A DNA stretch of 64,000 nucleotides. Origin: Verrucomicrobiota bacterium (lineage in GTDB: Bacteria; Verrucomicrobiota; Verrucomicrobiia; Opitutales; Opitutaceae). The first letter of the stretch is position 1; each line of letters begins with the position of its first letter. The notes under the pieces were generated by a model, which made no database searches, was not told the origin of the DNA, and was given only the letters and a program-made list of their open reading frames with translations. Below, piece after piece: positions 8,842-18,760 of the stretch. Made by a program: the position numbers and the translations under genes. Where the stretch lies: positions 62,001-126,000 of the forward strand of contig JACRKC010000131.1 of assembly GCA_016235555.1 (NCBI GenBank), written 5' to 3'.

Positions 8842-10860
8842 ATGCCGAGGATCACGCTCCGTTCCACGCTTGGCTGGGTGCTGGTCGCATTTGGCGCATA
8901 TTGGACCGTGCTCAGTTTTTTTCGACTCCCGCACGCAGTCACTTATGATCTGACGCTCGACGGCAAGACGATCGGCCCGTTCTCTGCCACGGTTACGATC
9001 GACGGGGTGCCGTTCAAGAGCGGCATGAGCGTGCGGGGTGGCAGCCATCAGCTCATGGCTGAAATGCGTGACGCTGATCCTATCGCGCGCGACTTCTGGG
9101 TGCTATGGGGCGAAAAACCGCTCGGGACGCTCGCGCTCGCTTCGAGCAAAGGAGCGCTCGCTGTGACGGTTTCGCCACTGCCAGCGACTCTCGCGATCTA
9201 TCGACAAACCACGTCGGTCGAGTCAGGCGATGCGCCGCTGAGAGCTGACGGGCTGATCGTGGGAGAATACTCAGTCGTCGCGCGCCACGGGGAATTTGAG
9301 GAGCGGCGGTCCGTCACGGTGCGACGTAACGCAACCGCTGCCGTGAAGATCGAGTTTCCGCTCGGAATCCTGAATTTGGCAGCGGAACCGGCCGATGCCG
9401 AGTTTGAGCTCTCGGGCAACCGCCGTGAGTGGAGGGGCAAGCTGCCGGCGAAAGTCGCTGACGTTCCGGTGGGCGACTATCGGCTTGTTGTTTCGCGCCA
9501 AGGTTGGCTCATCACCGAAAAGGTCAGTGTCACTCATGGTGACGGGCAGGCCCGCACGGTGATTTTCCCGTATGGCTCCATCGCCGTCACGAGTGAGCCC
9601 GCGGGCCTGACGATTACGAGCGACGGCGTGGCGAGTGGAGAGACGCCGCTGACGATTCGGGAATTACGGCCCGGCAATTACACGCTCACGGCCTCGGATG
9701 GGGAAAACGCCCTGACGGCCACGGCCGTCGTCGCTGAAAAGAAGGAGACGACACAGGCATTCCAGTTTCGTTACGGGTCAGTCGAAATCAAAAGCGAGCC
9801 GGCCGGCGCGACCGTGAACCGCGGCGGGCGAGCGCTGGGCGTCACGCCGTTTCGGATCGAGCGGGTCGCCGATGGCGTGAAATTCGAGGTCGAACTGCGG
9901 CTGGCGGGCTATGCGCCCCGCACGCTCAGTGTCATCGGGGGCGCAGCGACGGCCGAGGTGCGCCTCGTAAACGAGGAATTCAATCGGTGGATGCGGGTAG
10001 GGCGCGAAGCACTGGCTGGGAATGATCTGGATGCCGCCAAGACCGCCGTTCTCGCGGCGCTCAAGATGGAGCCGCAGGACGAGGAGGCCCGGCGTTTGGA
10101 TACCGAGATCGCAGCCGCCATGCATCGCGAGTCGATCGCGGTGGTCGAGCGCGCCATCGTAGCATCCGGAGGGCGGCCAGCGGTGGGGCGGCTGCGCGAG
10201 TATCAGGCGGTGTATGTTTCTTCGGTGGAACGGCCCGATGCTCGGGTGGCCACACGGTTGACCGTCTATGTTTCTTTGCCGGACAAGATTCGCCTCGATG
10301 AAGAAATCACGGTGCAGCCCAAGGGCGCGCCGATGCTGGCGATCAATATTGGGCGGGCACTAGGCGTGCCAGCTGGACCGCCTGCGCCGGTGCGCACCGC
10401 ACGCTGCCTTGCAGGTGGGAAGTGGTGGCGCAGTTCCACTGCGGGTGCGGCCTCCGACACGGACATGGACGCCGAGCTTCGCGTCCTGCTCGCCCAACTG
10501 CAATCGGCGGAAGCGGCCTCGCTGCTGCCCTTGCTCGGTGCCGACTATCGGGTTGATCTCGTGCCCGAGGCGACAAACGCGCCGGCCGGTGCAGCGGCCT
10601 TGCTCACGCATCGTCCCGGACGTCCGGACCTGACGTTTTACTTTAACCGCACGAGCGGGCTGCCGGCGGGATTCGACCGCGAGCCGACGGAGAATCGGAG
10701 AACGGGCGAGCGCTGGACGGGATTTCGGGCCTTCGACGGCCTGCGTTTGCCCGGCGTAATCCGGCGCGTGACTGACGGGCAGGTGAGCGCGGAGCTGCGC
10801 TTGGAATCGTTCGGACCGCTGTCGTCGCTGGCGGTGTTTCAGGCTCCCGCGAATCAGTGA
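8842..10860 (+). CDS. PEGA-domain membrane-anchored protein
   Basis: About 672 aa. One N-terminal membrane helix (GWVLVAFGAYWTVLSFF) is followed by repeated beta-sandwich units of the PEGA type: GSIAVTSEPAGLTITSDG and GSVEIKSEPAGATVNRGG are clear, and NLAAEPADAEFELSGN is a diverged one. PEGA repeats are usually found on the cell surface. The C-terminal third (from about residue 440) is a different domain with ARVATRLTVYVSLPDKIRLDEE, resembling outer-membrane lipid-carrier-like folds, but I cannot name it. A preceding helical segment (DAAKTAVLAALKMEPQDEEA) looks like a single TPR. The ATG at 8842 begins just before the helix. Confidence 0.85.
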   Translation: MPRITLRSTLGWVLVAFGAYWTVLSFFRLPHAVTYDLTLDGKTIGPFSATVTIDGVPFKSGMSVRGGSHQLMAEMRDADPIARDFWVLWGEKPLGTLALASSKGALAVTVSPLPATLAIYRQTTSVESGDAPLRADGLIVGEYSVVARHGEFEERRSVTVRRNATAAVKIEFPLGILNLAAEPADAEFELSGNRREWRGKLPAKVADVPVGDYRLVVSRQGWLITEKVSVTHGDGQARTVIFPYGSIAVTSEPAGLTITSDGVASGETPLTIRELRPGNYTLTASDGENALTATAVVAEKKETTQAFQFRYGSVEIKSEPAGATVNRGGRALGVTPFRIERVADGVKFEVELRLAGYAPRTLSVIGGAATAEVRLVNEEFNRWMRVGREALAGNDLDAAKTAVLAALKMEPQDEEARRLDTEIAAAMHRESIAVVERAIVASGGRPAVGRLREYQAVYVSSVERPDARVATRLTVYVSLPDKIRLDEEITVQPKGAPMLAINIGRALGVPAGPPAPVRTARCLAGGKWWRSSTAGAASDTDMDAELRVLLAQLQSAEAASLLPLLGADYRVDLVPEATNAPAGAAALLTHRPGRPDLTFYFNRTSGLPAGFDREPTENRRTGERWTGFRAFDGLRLPGVIRRVTDGQVSAELRLESFGPLSSLAVFQAPANQ

Positions 10861-11266
10861 TTTCGTGTGCGTGTCACACCGCATAATGGTTACCATTGCG
10901 GCAACCGGCTATGTCGTAGGTATCGCATCTACGAGTAAGCGTAGCTCCGGGTGCCTCGTAGTTACGGGAACTCCAATCGGGTAGAGTGGAGGGATGGGAA
11001 CTACGAGGCACCCGGAGCTACGCTTACTCCCTACTTCAGTTTGGCCCGGACTCATCACCGATGAAAGAGCCGGTGGGTTTCCTCGCCGTTGACCAAGGAC
11101 AAGCGGCACGAGGTGGGCAAGTCGCTGTGATGTTTAGTTTGAAGTAAGCGATCTTCGCTCTTGAAACGATAGAGGGTTCGTAGCCGAGAAGCTGACCATG
11201 GCGTTTTCCTCATTAATTGGCACGCTGGTCTTCACCGTGCTTTGGTTTGACTTGTGGGTTCATCGG
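10861..11266. repeat. Gene-free stretch with a perfect 31-bp inverted repeat
   Basis: Arms 10933-10963 and 10999-11029 are perfectly complementary over 31 bp (core AGCGTAGCTCCGGGTGCCTC) with a 35-bp loop. It belongs to the dispersed palindromes of this genome but is the most perfect copy here. Nothing else in this stretch supports a gene or a terminator. Confidence 0.85.
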
Positions 11267-11731
11267 TTACGATACACCGCCTTTTCGAATTCCTATGACT
11301 TTCCACAATCCTTCTCGTAGCTCTAATACGTAGGTTGTCAAAGCCCAGTCTCGCGGTCCACCATTCCATACGACATCAATAACCGCTTCCGTCTGGCTCG
11401 CAAAAGAAAGTGAAATGCCAATGGCCACGCAGTCCATTCCTGTGTCAATATCAATGATCCCAGATGCACTCTCTCGAAATCGCCCATCGACCTTTATTTT
11501 AACCACAGCAGGAAAAGCATGAACCAATGCCTCAACTATTTGTGATTCCTCTGGGGTTTTTCCTTGTATATGAAGAATCCTCCCCGGCTCCTTGTTGAGG
11601 TCGGCATAATATGACGCAAACGCCTTAGCCACTTGCTTTGCTCTAGTGCCCGCATCGTCTACTGTTCGGCATGCTGCAAAAACAGCCATCATGAGCAATG
11701 CACCACAGGCCTTGATTAGGTCATGATTCAT
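11267..11731 (-). CDS. Lipoprotein, candidate immunity protein of the RHS toxin
   Basis: 154 aa with a lipoprotein signal (ALLMMAVFAAC; the lipobox Cys is about residue 21). The mature part is alpha/beta and soluble, with no family I recognise. It begins 2 bases after the RHS stop codon (TGA-CC-ATG; a GTG start overlapping the stop is also possible), so it is translationally coupled. Like the tip of the RHS gene it is visibly AT-richer than the RHS body, as expected for a toxin-tip/immunity pair exchanged together. Its place, compartment and base composition suggest it protects the cell from the metallopeptidase tip. The role is inferred; no homologue was recognised. Confidence 0.75.
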   Translation of the reverse strand: MNHDLIKACGALLMMAVFAACRTVDDAGTRAKQVAKAFASYYADLNKEPGRILHIQGKTPEESQIVEALVHAFPAVVKIKVDGRFRESASGIIDIDTGMDCVAIGISLSFASQTEAVIDVVWNGGPRDWALTTYVLELREGLWKVIGIRKGGVS

Positions 11732-11733
11732 GG

Positions 11734-14700
11734 TCACCGGATTGGAGCTGCAAAATCGTTCATTAGATTGCGATATATGAAATCGATTTGATTTTGGTTA
11801 GGCATCGCCTTGAAATACATTATATCAGTAGGACTCGGAGAATGTCGATCAAGATCACTTCCTGGATCCCCCCCGTCACGGACATACCCCAGCACATGCC
11901 CAGTTTCGTGCGCCAACGTTGCCAGGTCCACACCAATTGAGCTACTTCTCAAGATGAGCCCAACGCCCTTAATTCCAATCCCGATTACGAAAGAACCTGC
12001 ATTTACAAAAGGTGTATTTGTAATAAGAACTGGAATCACTCCCGGCTGGCTGCCGACCTGCGGTCGTTGGGTATTAACAGCGGCCGTTACAGCAGGCATT
12101 CCAAGTCGACTGAAGTCATATGCATCTGGTGCCGTCGGTGTCACACCCGTAAGATCGTAAGTCAGTAGAATCGAGCCCAGCCCGTTTGCATCGAATAGTG
12201 TCTGCATTTCGGCAATCTGGGCGTTGAAGCCTTGAATAGCTTTGGCTGTGTCTGTTACAGAGGAGTCAAAACCAACCCTAAACGTAATTGCCCTTGTTCT
12301 CACCGGCGTTGCCGACGGCGGTGAGATAATTGTCGTCGGACTGACGACAGCTCCCACCTGAAATGACCCCACTTGAGGCAATGGCTGAGTGGATCCGATT
12401 TCCGGCATTCCGCGGTTCCAAGGGGCGGGGCGATTGCCACTCTCATCGCGAATCCAGATCAAGTCGTTGTCGGCTGGTCCGTTTTCCTGATGATTAAGGT
12501 CTGCCAGTCGCACCGCACGATAGGTGACATTTGTTATGATCGGTGTGCCATCTGCGTTGACTCCAATTTCTTCAAGAACGGTGGCGGTTTCGTCGGGATA
12601 TGTTGGCGCGTAATCGGGCTCCATTCCAAGGTAGTCCCAACGGTTGAGTGGATTGTTGTTGGTAAAAGCGTAGAGATTTCTGCCGCCCTTCTCCTCCTTT
12701 GGGTCCCTGCCGAGGAATCTCCCCTGACTTGGGCTGTAGTATCTGCGGCCGTAGTAGACCAAGCCGGTCTCATCGTCAGTAGTTTTGGTTGAAAAGCGAT
12801 ACGGGTTGGTTTTCGCGTAGTCACCCTCGCAGCGGAGCAGCTCGCCGTAGGGGGAGTATTCGTAGGCCGCCACGCAAGGGCCGCCGGAGCTATCGGCGTC
12901 GAACAGGGCGGCCACATTGCCGTTGCCGTCGTAGGCCGGAAAGTAGTCCTTTCCCGAACTGGCGTAGTCGTGGATTTGCAGAAGCGCGCCCACGCCGCCA
13001 GCATCAGTCAGCGTGCGCGCGATGTCGAGGCCCCAGGTGTAGGTGCGCGCGAGCGTGAGCGAGCTTCCCGACACCGAGAATTCCGCGATCACGCTCCAGC
13101 CGTCGTAGAGATACCGCGTAGTCGTCGTGGCCGTCGTGTCATACGCGGTGGCGGTGTCCGGCCAGAGAAACTCTTCCTTCTGCACTCTCCGTCCCAGATA
13201 GTCGTATTTGAATTTGAGCGACCGAGCCTTCGCCTTCGGTATCGGCCCGGAGGAGCCGACGAGATTCGGATTCGTGTAGACCCCAATAAGCCGGTTCTCG
13301 GCGTCCCAGCGGTAGATCCAGACGCTATCATTGATGGGGTTGCCGTCGTCATCGTAGGTAAACTCTTGATAGGCCGGGGGCAGAAACGCGTCGCGCTCGG
13401 CGGTGAAAATAGCGCCGGTGGAGCTGGTGCCAGCGGCGAAAATCTTCACCTTCCCGGCAAACGGCGCCGTCGCGTTGTCCACGATGACGTTGTCCCCCCA
13501 ATGCCGGCTCGTGCCGCTGCGACCCGCATGGTCGAGCGCCTCGGTGCCAACGGCCACCGTGGCCGACGGCACGGAGGTGCCGCCGACGGCTAAGGTGTTG
13601 TTCTCCCGGGCGACGTATTGATTGAGGGAATTGGTCCAGTAGGCGTCGGCGAGGTTCGCGTTCCCGCTCGTGTTCGAGGAGGTGCGGTTGCCAATCGCAT
13701 CGTAGGCAAACTGGTGCTTGCGCGCCGAGAGCGGAGTCGACTGGTCGGTGGGCGAGCTTCCCATGAAAGTGGCGGCTGTCTTCAATTCGCCGCGATTGTT
13801 GTATTCAAAAATCTGGTGGATTGCGCCGAGGTCTGCCCCGCTGCCACCGTAGTCGGCAAACACGTCGCCCGACTGCACGACCGACTGGCGCTGCCGCAGG
13901 TCGTTGTAGTCGTAAACAAACTTGGTCCGGGTGGCCGAATTCCACTTCGTCTCGACCGACACCAGCAAGTCTTGTTGGGACTTGAAGGTGCGCGAGACCG
14001 TGAACGGGTGACTGGTATCGACGGTGAGGGCGTTGAGCAGCGCCGAATTCGCCTCATAACCGTATTTGAACTCCCGGCTGGCTGCGCCGGAATTCCGTTC
14101 GGAAACTACGCCGGCCACGCGGCCACGGTTGCTCGTCTTATAGATGAACTCGAGGTCGGCCGCCGGGGTGGAACTGGTGCCCAGTTTCAGACCCTGGATT
14201 CGCCTGAGCACGGTGCCGATCGTGTGCTGCCCGAAATCAGGAGAAGTGGTGGCATTGGTCGAATTCTCGTAGGTGCGAGTGAGGTGGCGGGAATCGTAGA
14301 AGGCCGGGAGCTTCTCCTTCGCGAGCAAGGTGGGATAGGTCGAGTCGTAGTCGAAATCACGTTTATCGCCGGACGACGTTGAGAGGGCATCGATCACGGT
14401 GTCGGGCTGGCCAAGCCGGGTGTAGGCGTAGGACACACTCGGGGTCTCACTGTCGTTGTAGGAAATCCCCTTGAGCTCACCGGTTAATAGGTCACCGGAA
14501 GTATCACCAAAGTAGGAGTAGGTGGCGGTGATACGATTCGAGCCGGTCAGGCGGGACCAGTATCGGTGGCTGATCTGCCCGCGCGCGTTGTAGTCATATT
14601 CCACGAATTTTCCCTTCGCGTCGGTTTTCTTTTTCAAGAGGCCCGCATAGCTGTCGAACTCCCACGTCGTCTCGTCGAACGCCACTCCGGTGCCTGGCCA

Positions 14701-17700
14701 CGTGGAGGAATCGGAAGCAAAGACGTTGGTGGTGTCGCGATACGTGCGTTGCTTGATGCGCGCGCCATAGTCGTCGTAAACATAGGACACGGGATAGGTG
14801 CCGCTGCCCCAGACCGAATCGACTTCGCCGCGGGCCGTGTAGAGGGTGCGGGTGGTGCAATTGTTGGCGTCTTTCGAGAAAACTACCCGGCCGCTGCTGT
14901 CGTATTCCGAATAGGCGAGACGCTTCCCGGCGGCATCGGTCACCTCTTTCACCCAAGTGGTCGAGGGGTGATACGTCGTCGTGACCCGGCCCGTCCGCGG
15001 TTCGATCCGGCCCACGACCCGCCCCAGCGGATCGAACACCACACTCGTCGTGAGTTCGTCATGACTGGTGCTGGAAGCGGCCAGCCCGTTGACGGAGATT
15101 TCCACCTGATCTTTGGCGAGGCCCGGGCGGGTAGTTGTCGTGGTGACCTTCTTGTTATCCGCGTCGACCGTTACTTTGACTGTGGTCTCGTTGCCGGCGA
15201 TATCCGCGCTCACTTGTTCCGATCGCAGAGTCAGGGTGCGCCCGGTCAGACGGGTCTTCACAGTCGAGAGGGTGGTAGGCGTGCCGGAGTTGTCGACCGC
15301 ATAGGTCTTTTGCACCTTGGTCCGCCACCATCTGCTGTTGGTGTCAACGGTGAAGGTTTCGCTGAAATCAGTAATCCGATCCGTTGACGCTTCCGTGAGT
15401 GTATCGCTCCCATTCAAATCCAGGCCCGAACGAATCAACTGCGCCATGGAGTTGTAGGCATACAAGGTCGGCGCAAGAGCCGTCTTCTCGGTCTTCGTCA
15501 GCCAGCCCTTGGTGTTGTCGTAGGTGCGCGCCTCGTCCATGGCGGTCCCTCCGCTGCCTGTCGCCCCTTCAAATCGCGGCTGACGGGCTTTGACCACGCG
15601 GCCCAGCATGTCCACCCACGTCTCCCGCTTCCGATTGCTGGCCGACGTGGCGAGGTTCACGCTCGTGTAGCTCTGGCCGGAGGAGTTAACGTCGTAAGCG
15701 TAGTGTTCCGCCACCACGCCCGTGCCAGCGACGGACTTCTTTCGCCCGTCCAGATAGTTCTCCTCGATGCGGGTCGCACCACTGGGTAACGTGGCCGTAA
15801 CCCGGCGGCTGACAGGATCGTGATAATAAGTCGTTTTCGAAGGATTGGCTGTCGGCGACCCTGCGGTGGCAAATCCGGGCACGGTCTCCGCGATGAGGCG
15901 CCCCGTCGAGTCATAGGTGCGTGAAGTGACCAGCGTCTCGGCTGTCCCTACCCCGGACACCGTTTCTTTCAACACTCGCCCTGAATCGTCGTATTCGTAG
16001 GTGGTTGTTAGATCCGTGACCGTTACCCCAGCTGTGGTCGAACCCTTGCGTGTCTTGGTCTGCACGCGGTCATAGGCGTCGTAAGTGAATTCGGTCCGGA
16101 TGCCGTTCTCATCCACCGTCGCGGTCAAGCGGCCCGCCGTCCAGGTGTTTTGCACGACCGACCAGATGTTGCCGCTTCCAAGCACGCCGCTGTCTCGCGT
16201 CGTGTGATCCAGATAGAGGCCGCTGGTGTAGAAATTCACATCACGCTGGATGATGGTCCACGTCGGCGCCGAGGTGGTCCCGGTGCAGATCCAATCCTCC
16301 GTGCTGATTAACGTGCCGTCCGCCGCTGTGATCACGGCCTGTGCCGTCGAGATGCCGGGCACGATGCGGAACGAGCTTTCCGTCGACTGCGTCTGGTCGC
16401 CGCGGGTGTAGCTGGTCAAAGACGTGGATTCCGAGCCCGCGGTCGTGGTGCCGTTAAACGTCACCTTCATTAGGTCGGTGCCCGACTTGCTCCCGGTGAA
16501 GGCGCGGACCGAGTCGCCCCGGTCATAGCTTCCACGAAAATAAACCGTCACGGCCATCGTGCCGTCGGGCTTCTTGATGGAGTGCAAGAGCCCGCGGAAG
16601 AAGCGAAACTCGGGATCGCTGTCCTCCCGGAAAGTTTTCGCGACCGTCGTCAAGTAGTGGGTGGAGTCGGAATAATCTTTTCGCGTGTCAACATGCAGCG
16701 TCATCACTGCGTTCGAGCCTTGGTAATTGCGGGAGTAATCGGTAAGAGTCTCGGAGCTGTAATCGTGCACAACCTTGGCCGAGAGAACATTGTTCACCTT
16801 CGTTTCCGTGGACGCGGGAAGAAGGGCGCGGCCCGTCCAGTCGTAGGCATACGAATAGGTCGTAACCTCACCGGTGCTGGAGGATGCCTGCGAGGCAACG
16901 GCCGGCGAATTCATGAACGGTTTGTAAACTTGCAGATACTGGCCGGTTGAATCGAAATCCGAGGAGTATTCCATCTTGGTCCAGCCCCCGCCTTCAGTCG
17001 TTATGGTGCTGACCCGCTGGCTGTCGTAGGTGAACGTCTTGGTTGGGACGATGACCGGCAGCGTGCTGTCAAACCACGCACCGGCGATTCCCTTCAAGTC
17101 CTTGGCGAGTTCCGTCCCCCAGGAATAGCGTGTGTATTTGCGCTGGGTGTAGTCCGAACCGACCAACGTTGATTCCCAATAGTTGTCGGAGTCGACGGTC
17201 GCATAGTTCCACGTCTTGCGGAGCCCGGTCGTGCCCGATGTCGCCCAGTCGTTGACGATCGACTGATTGCTAATGCTGTTGTCCATCTCGGTGACGGTGG
17301 TGCGAGTTCCGTTCTGGCTCACCGTGCGGGTAATGCGCAGCTTGCCCGACGACGGACTCTCGATCTTGTAGTCGAGATAGGGGGTGCCTGAGACCCCGTA
17401 GACCCCGGAAGTCTTGGCCCCGATTTGACCACTGTCGCGCAGGTAAAACCTCAAGTGATAGGTCGTGCTATTGTCGGTGACGATGTCGACGAGACAACCC
17501 GTCGCATAGATCTGGCGGAACACCCCGGCAACCTTGATCGATTCGACTTCCGGGCTCGCATTGTCGTAGACCAGCGCCGCCGGGCTGAACACGGACATGG
17601 TGGTGTCGCGCAAGGCGATCGCGCCGGCGGTGGCGCCGTTGGAGAGCACGCCTAAGCCGACGGTCCAGACGATCCGCCCAGGCCGCAACGAGGAGGCTTC

Positions 17701-18141
17701 TCCGACGGCGAAGCGCTCGTCAGTCTCGACGCGCATTTTGAACCCCACGCTGGTGTTGGTGTAACCGCCCGGATTCACCACATCAATGCGACTGCGCAAC
17801 TGGTCGTTCAGGTAGACTCGATAACCCGGAGGCGCGGTAAACTGCACGGTGCAGCTGATGGCCTCAACAAAGTCGACCATGATCGTATAGTCTTGACCCG
17901 GCTTGAACGGGTTGGGCCCCGGGCCAAAGGAGTTGCCACCACCTGCCTGTGTGGCCCACGCACCACCGCCTGGACTGACAAATACGGCCCCGGAGGCCGT
18001 GCTGTCGAACCGTCCTTCAATCACAACGGGAACCGTAACGGCGTCCTTTTCCAAAATTTGGGCGGAAATCGGTCGCACGGCGAGAGACGCAAGCAACGCC
18101 CACGCGAAAATAGCCAGCCGCTGGAATTTCTTGCCACTCAT
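11734..18141 (-). CDS. Secreted RHS-repeat protein with a C-terminal metallopeptidase-like tip
   Basis: 2135 aa with a signal peptide (LAIFAWALLASLAVRPISAQ). A beta-rich N-terminal domain (to about 350) is followed by dozens of RHS/YD repeats (for example YDAYDRVQTKTRKG and YDSTGRLIAETVPG). The RHS core ends in YYGRRYYSPSQGRFLGRDP and NNNPLNRWDYLG at about residues 1795-1840. The variable tip (about 1845-2135) contains LAHETGHVLGY (His2078, Glu2079, His2082, Gly2085) and a DIMYF Met-turn-like segment at 2106-2110, as in metzincin-type zinc peptidases. The usual third ligand position is Arg2088, so the third ligand may be His2100. The tip DNA is AT-richer than the repeats. It overlaps the TPR gene by ATGA. 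It is probably a contact or exported polymorphic toxin; the export route beyond the inner membrane is unknown. Confidence 0.88.
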   Translation of the reverse strand: MSGKKFQRLAIFAWALLASLAVRPISAQILEKDAVTVPVVIEGRFDSTASGAVFVSPGGGAWATQAGGGNSFGPGPNPFKPGQDYTIMVDFVEAISCTVQFTAPPGYRVYLNDQLRSRIDVVNPGGYTNTSVGFKMRVETDERFAVGEASSLRPGRIVWTVGLGVLSNGATAGAIALRDTTMSVFSPAALVYDNASPEVESIKVAGVFRQIYATGCLVDIVTDNSTTYHLRFYLRDSGQIGAKTSGVYGVSGTPYLDYKIESPSSGKLRITRTVSQNGTRTTVTEMDNSISNQSIVNDWATSGTTGLRKTWNYATVDSDNYWESTLVGSDYTQRKYTRYSWGTELAKDLKGIAGAWFDSTLPVIVPTKTFTYDSQRVSTITTEGGGWTKMEYSSDFDSTGQYLQVYKPFMNSPAVASQASSSTGEVTTYSYAYDWTGRALLPASTETKVNNVLSAKVVHDYSSETLTDYSRNYQGSNAVMTLHVDTRKDYSDSTHYLTTVAKTFREDSDPEFRFFRGLLHSIKKPDGTMAVTVYFRGSYDRGDSVRAFTGSKSGTDLMKVTFNGTTTAGSESTSLTSYTRGDQTQSTESSFRIVPGISTAQAVITAADGTLISTEDWICTGTTSAPTWTIIQRDVNFYTSGLYLDHTTRDSGVLGSGNIWSVVQNTWTAGRLTATVDENGIRTEFTYDAYDRVQTKTRKGSTTAGVTVTDLTTTYEYDDSGRVLKETVSGVGTAETLVTSRTYDSTGRLIAETVPGFATAGSPTANPSKTTYYHDPVSRRVTATLPSGATRIEENYLDGRKKSVAGTGVVAEHYAYDVNSSGQSYTSVNLATSASNRKRETWVDMLGRVVKARQPRFEGATGSGGTAMDEARTYDNTKGWLTKTEKTALAPTLYAYNSMAQLIRSGLDLNGSDTLTEASTDRITDFSETFTVDTNSRWWRTKVQKTYAVDNSGTPTTLSTVKTRLTGRTLTLRSEQVSADIAGNETTVKVTVDADNKKVTTTTTRPGLAKDQVEISVNGLAASSTSHDELTTSVVFDPLGRVVGRIEPRTGRVTTTYHPSTTWVKEVTDAAGKRLAYSEYDSSGRVVFSKDANNCTTRTLYTARGEVDSVWGSGTYPVSYVYDDYGARIKQRTYRDTTNVFASDSSTWPGTGVAFDETTWEFDSYAGLLKKKTDAKGKFVEYDYNARGQISHRYWSRLTGSNRITATYSYFGDTSGDLLTGELKGISYNDSETPSVSYAYTRLGQPDTVIDALSTSSGDKRDFDYDSTYPTLLAKEKLPAFYDSRHLTRTYENSTNATTSPDFGQHTIGTVLRRIQGLKLGTSSTPAADLEFIYKTSNRGRVAGVVSERNSGAASREFKYGYEANSALLNALTVDTSHPFTVSRTFKSQQDLLVSVETKWNSATRTKFVYDYNDLRQRQSVVQSGDVFADYGGSGADLGAIHQIFEYNNRGELKTAATFMGSSPTDQSTPLSARKHQFAYDAIGNRTSSNTSGNANLADAYWTNSLNQYVARENNTLAVGGTSVPSATVAVGTEALDHAGRSGTSRHWGDNVIVDNATAPFAGKVKIFAAGTSSTGAIFTAERDAFLPPAYQEFTYDDDGNPINDSVWIYRWDAENRLIGVYTNPNLVGSSGPIPKAKARSLKFKYDYLGRRVQKEEFLWPDTATAYDTTATTTTRYLYDGWSVIAEFSVSGSSLTLARTYTWGLDIARTLTDAGGVGALLQIHDYASSGKDYFPAYDGNGNVAALFDADSSGGPCVAAYEYSPYGELLRCEGDYAKTNPYRFSTKTTDDETGLVYYGRRYYSPSQGRFLGRDPKEEKGGRNLYAFTNNNPLNRWDYLGMEPDYAPTYPDETATVLEEIGVNADGTPIITNVTYRAVRLADLNHQENGPADNDLIWIRDESGNRPAPWNRGMPEIGSTQPLPQVGSFQVGAVVSPTTIISPPSATPVRTRAITFRVGFDSSVTDTAKAIQGFNAQIAEMQTLFDANGLGSILLTYDLTGVTPTAPDAYDFSRLGMPAVTAAVNTQRPQVGSQPGVIPVLITNTPFVNAGSFVIGIGIKGVGLILRSSSIGVDLATLAHETGHVLGYVRDGGDPGSDLDRHSPSPTDIMYFKAMPNQNQIDFIYRNLMNDFAAPIR

Positions 18142-18758
18142 GGGCGCGGGTTCGTTGCGGATTGGAGAGCCCGCTGGGCCAGCACCGCGTTGGCGGTGGC
18201 CTTCTCGACGGCTTTGGCCTCAATGGCGTTGAGTTGCGCGAGGCGTTGAGCGACGAGCTTGTTTCCGGGGTCGAGAGCCAAGGCTTCCGTGTAAGCGATC
18301 TTGGCCTGGGCAGGCAGACCGAGAACCTGTTCGTAGATGACACCATTGAGAGACGCTGAGGAAGCTCGTTCGGCAATCGACATCCGGGTTTTACCCTGCG
18401 TCGCACGATCGAGATGCAGGGCTGCGACGGCTGCTGCCTGAGTCAGCGCCCCGTTGTTTTTCAACTGAAAACTAATCGCGGCCAGGTGGGACGCGACCTG
18501 AGAATCTTCATTGGGCGCCCGTCCGCCACGCTGGACCGCAGCATTCAGCTTCGCCAGGCCGGCTGCCGTATTTCCGGTCTTGAAAGCCTCATAGGCATCA
18601 GCTCGTGCAGCCTTTGCGGTCGCCACCTCGGCGCGCGAATTCGATGACTGCGCAACAGAACACAGTGGAAGGAGCACGGCGACAGCAGCGCACGCCAGAT
18701 GCCGACCGAGCGGAGAGCGTTGGAACGCGACAGGACGAGGTTCGGACCGAACTTTCAT
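18138..18758 (-). CDS. Exported TPR-like helical protein
   Basis: About 206 aa. A basic leader and hydrophobic stretch (LACAAVAVLLPLCSVAQ) form a signal peptide. The rest is alanine-rich helical repeats such as ADAYEAFKTGNTAAGLAKLNAA and QAKIAYTEALALDPGNKLVAQRLAQL, with the spacing of tetratricopeptide repeats. TPRs bind partner proteins, here plausibly the RHS protein. Its stop overlaps the RHS start (ATGA), and its own start follows the upstream stop after CC, so the operon is translationally coupled. Confidence 0.82.
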   Translation of the reverse strand: MKVRSEPRPVAFQRSPLGRHLACAAVAVLLPLCSVAQSSNSRAEVATAKAARADAYEAFKTGNTAAGLAKLNAAVQRGGRAPNEDSQVASHLAAISFQLKNNGALTQAAAVAALHLDRATQGKTRMSIAERASSASLNGVIYEQVLGLPAQAKIAYTEALALDPGNKLVAQRLAQLNAIEAKAVEKATANAVLAQRALQSATNPRP

Positions 18759-18760
18759 GG

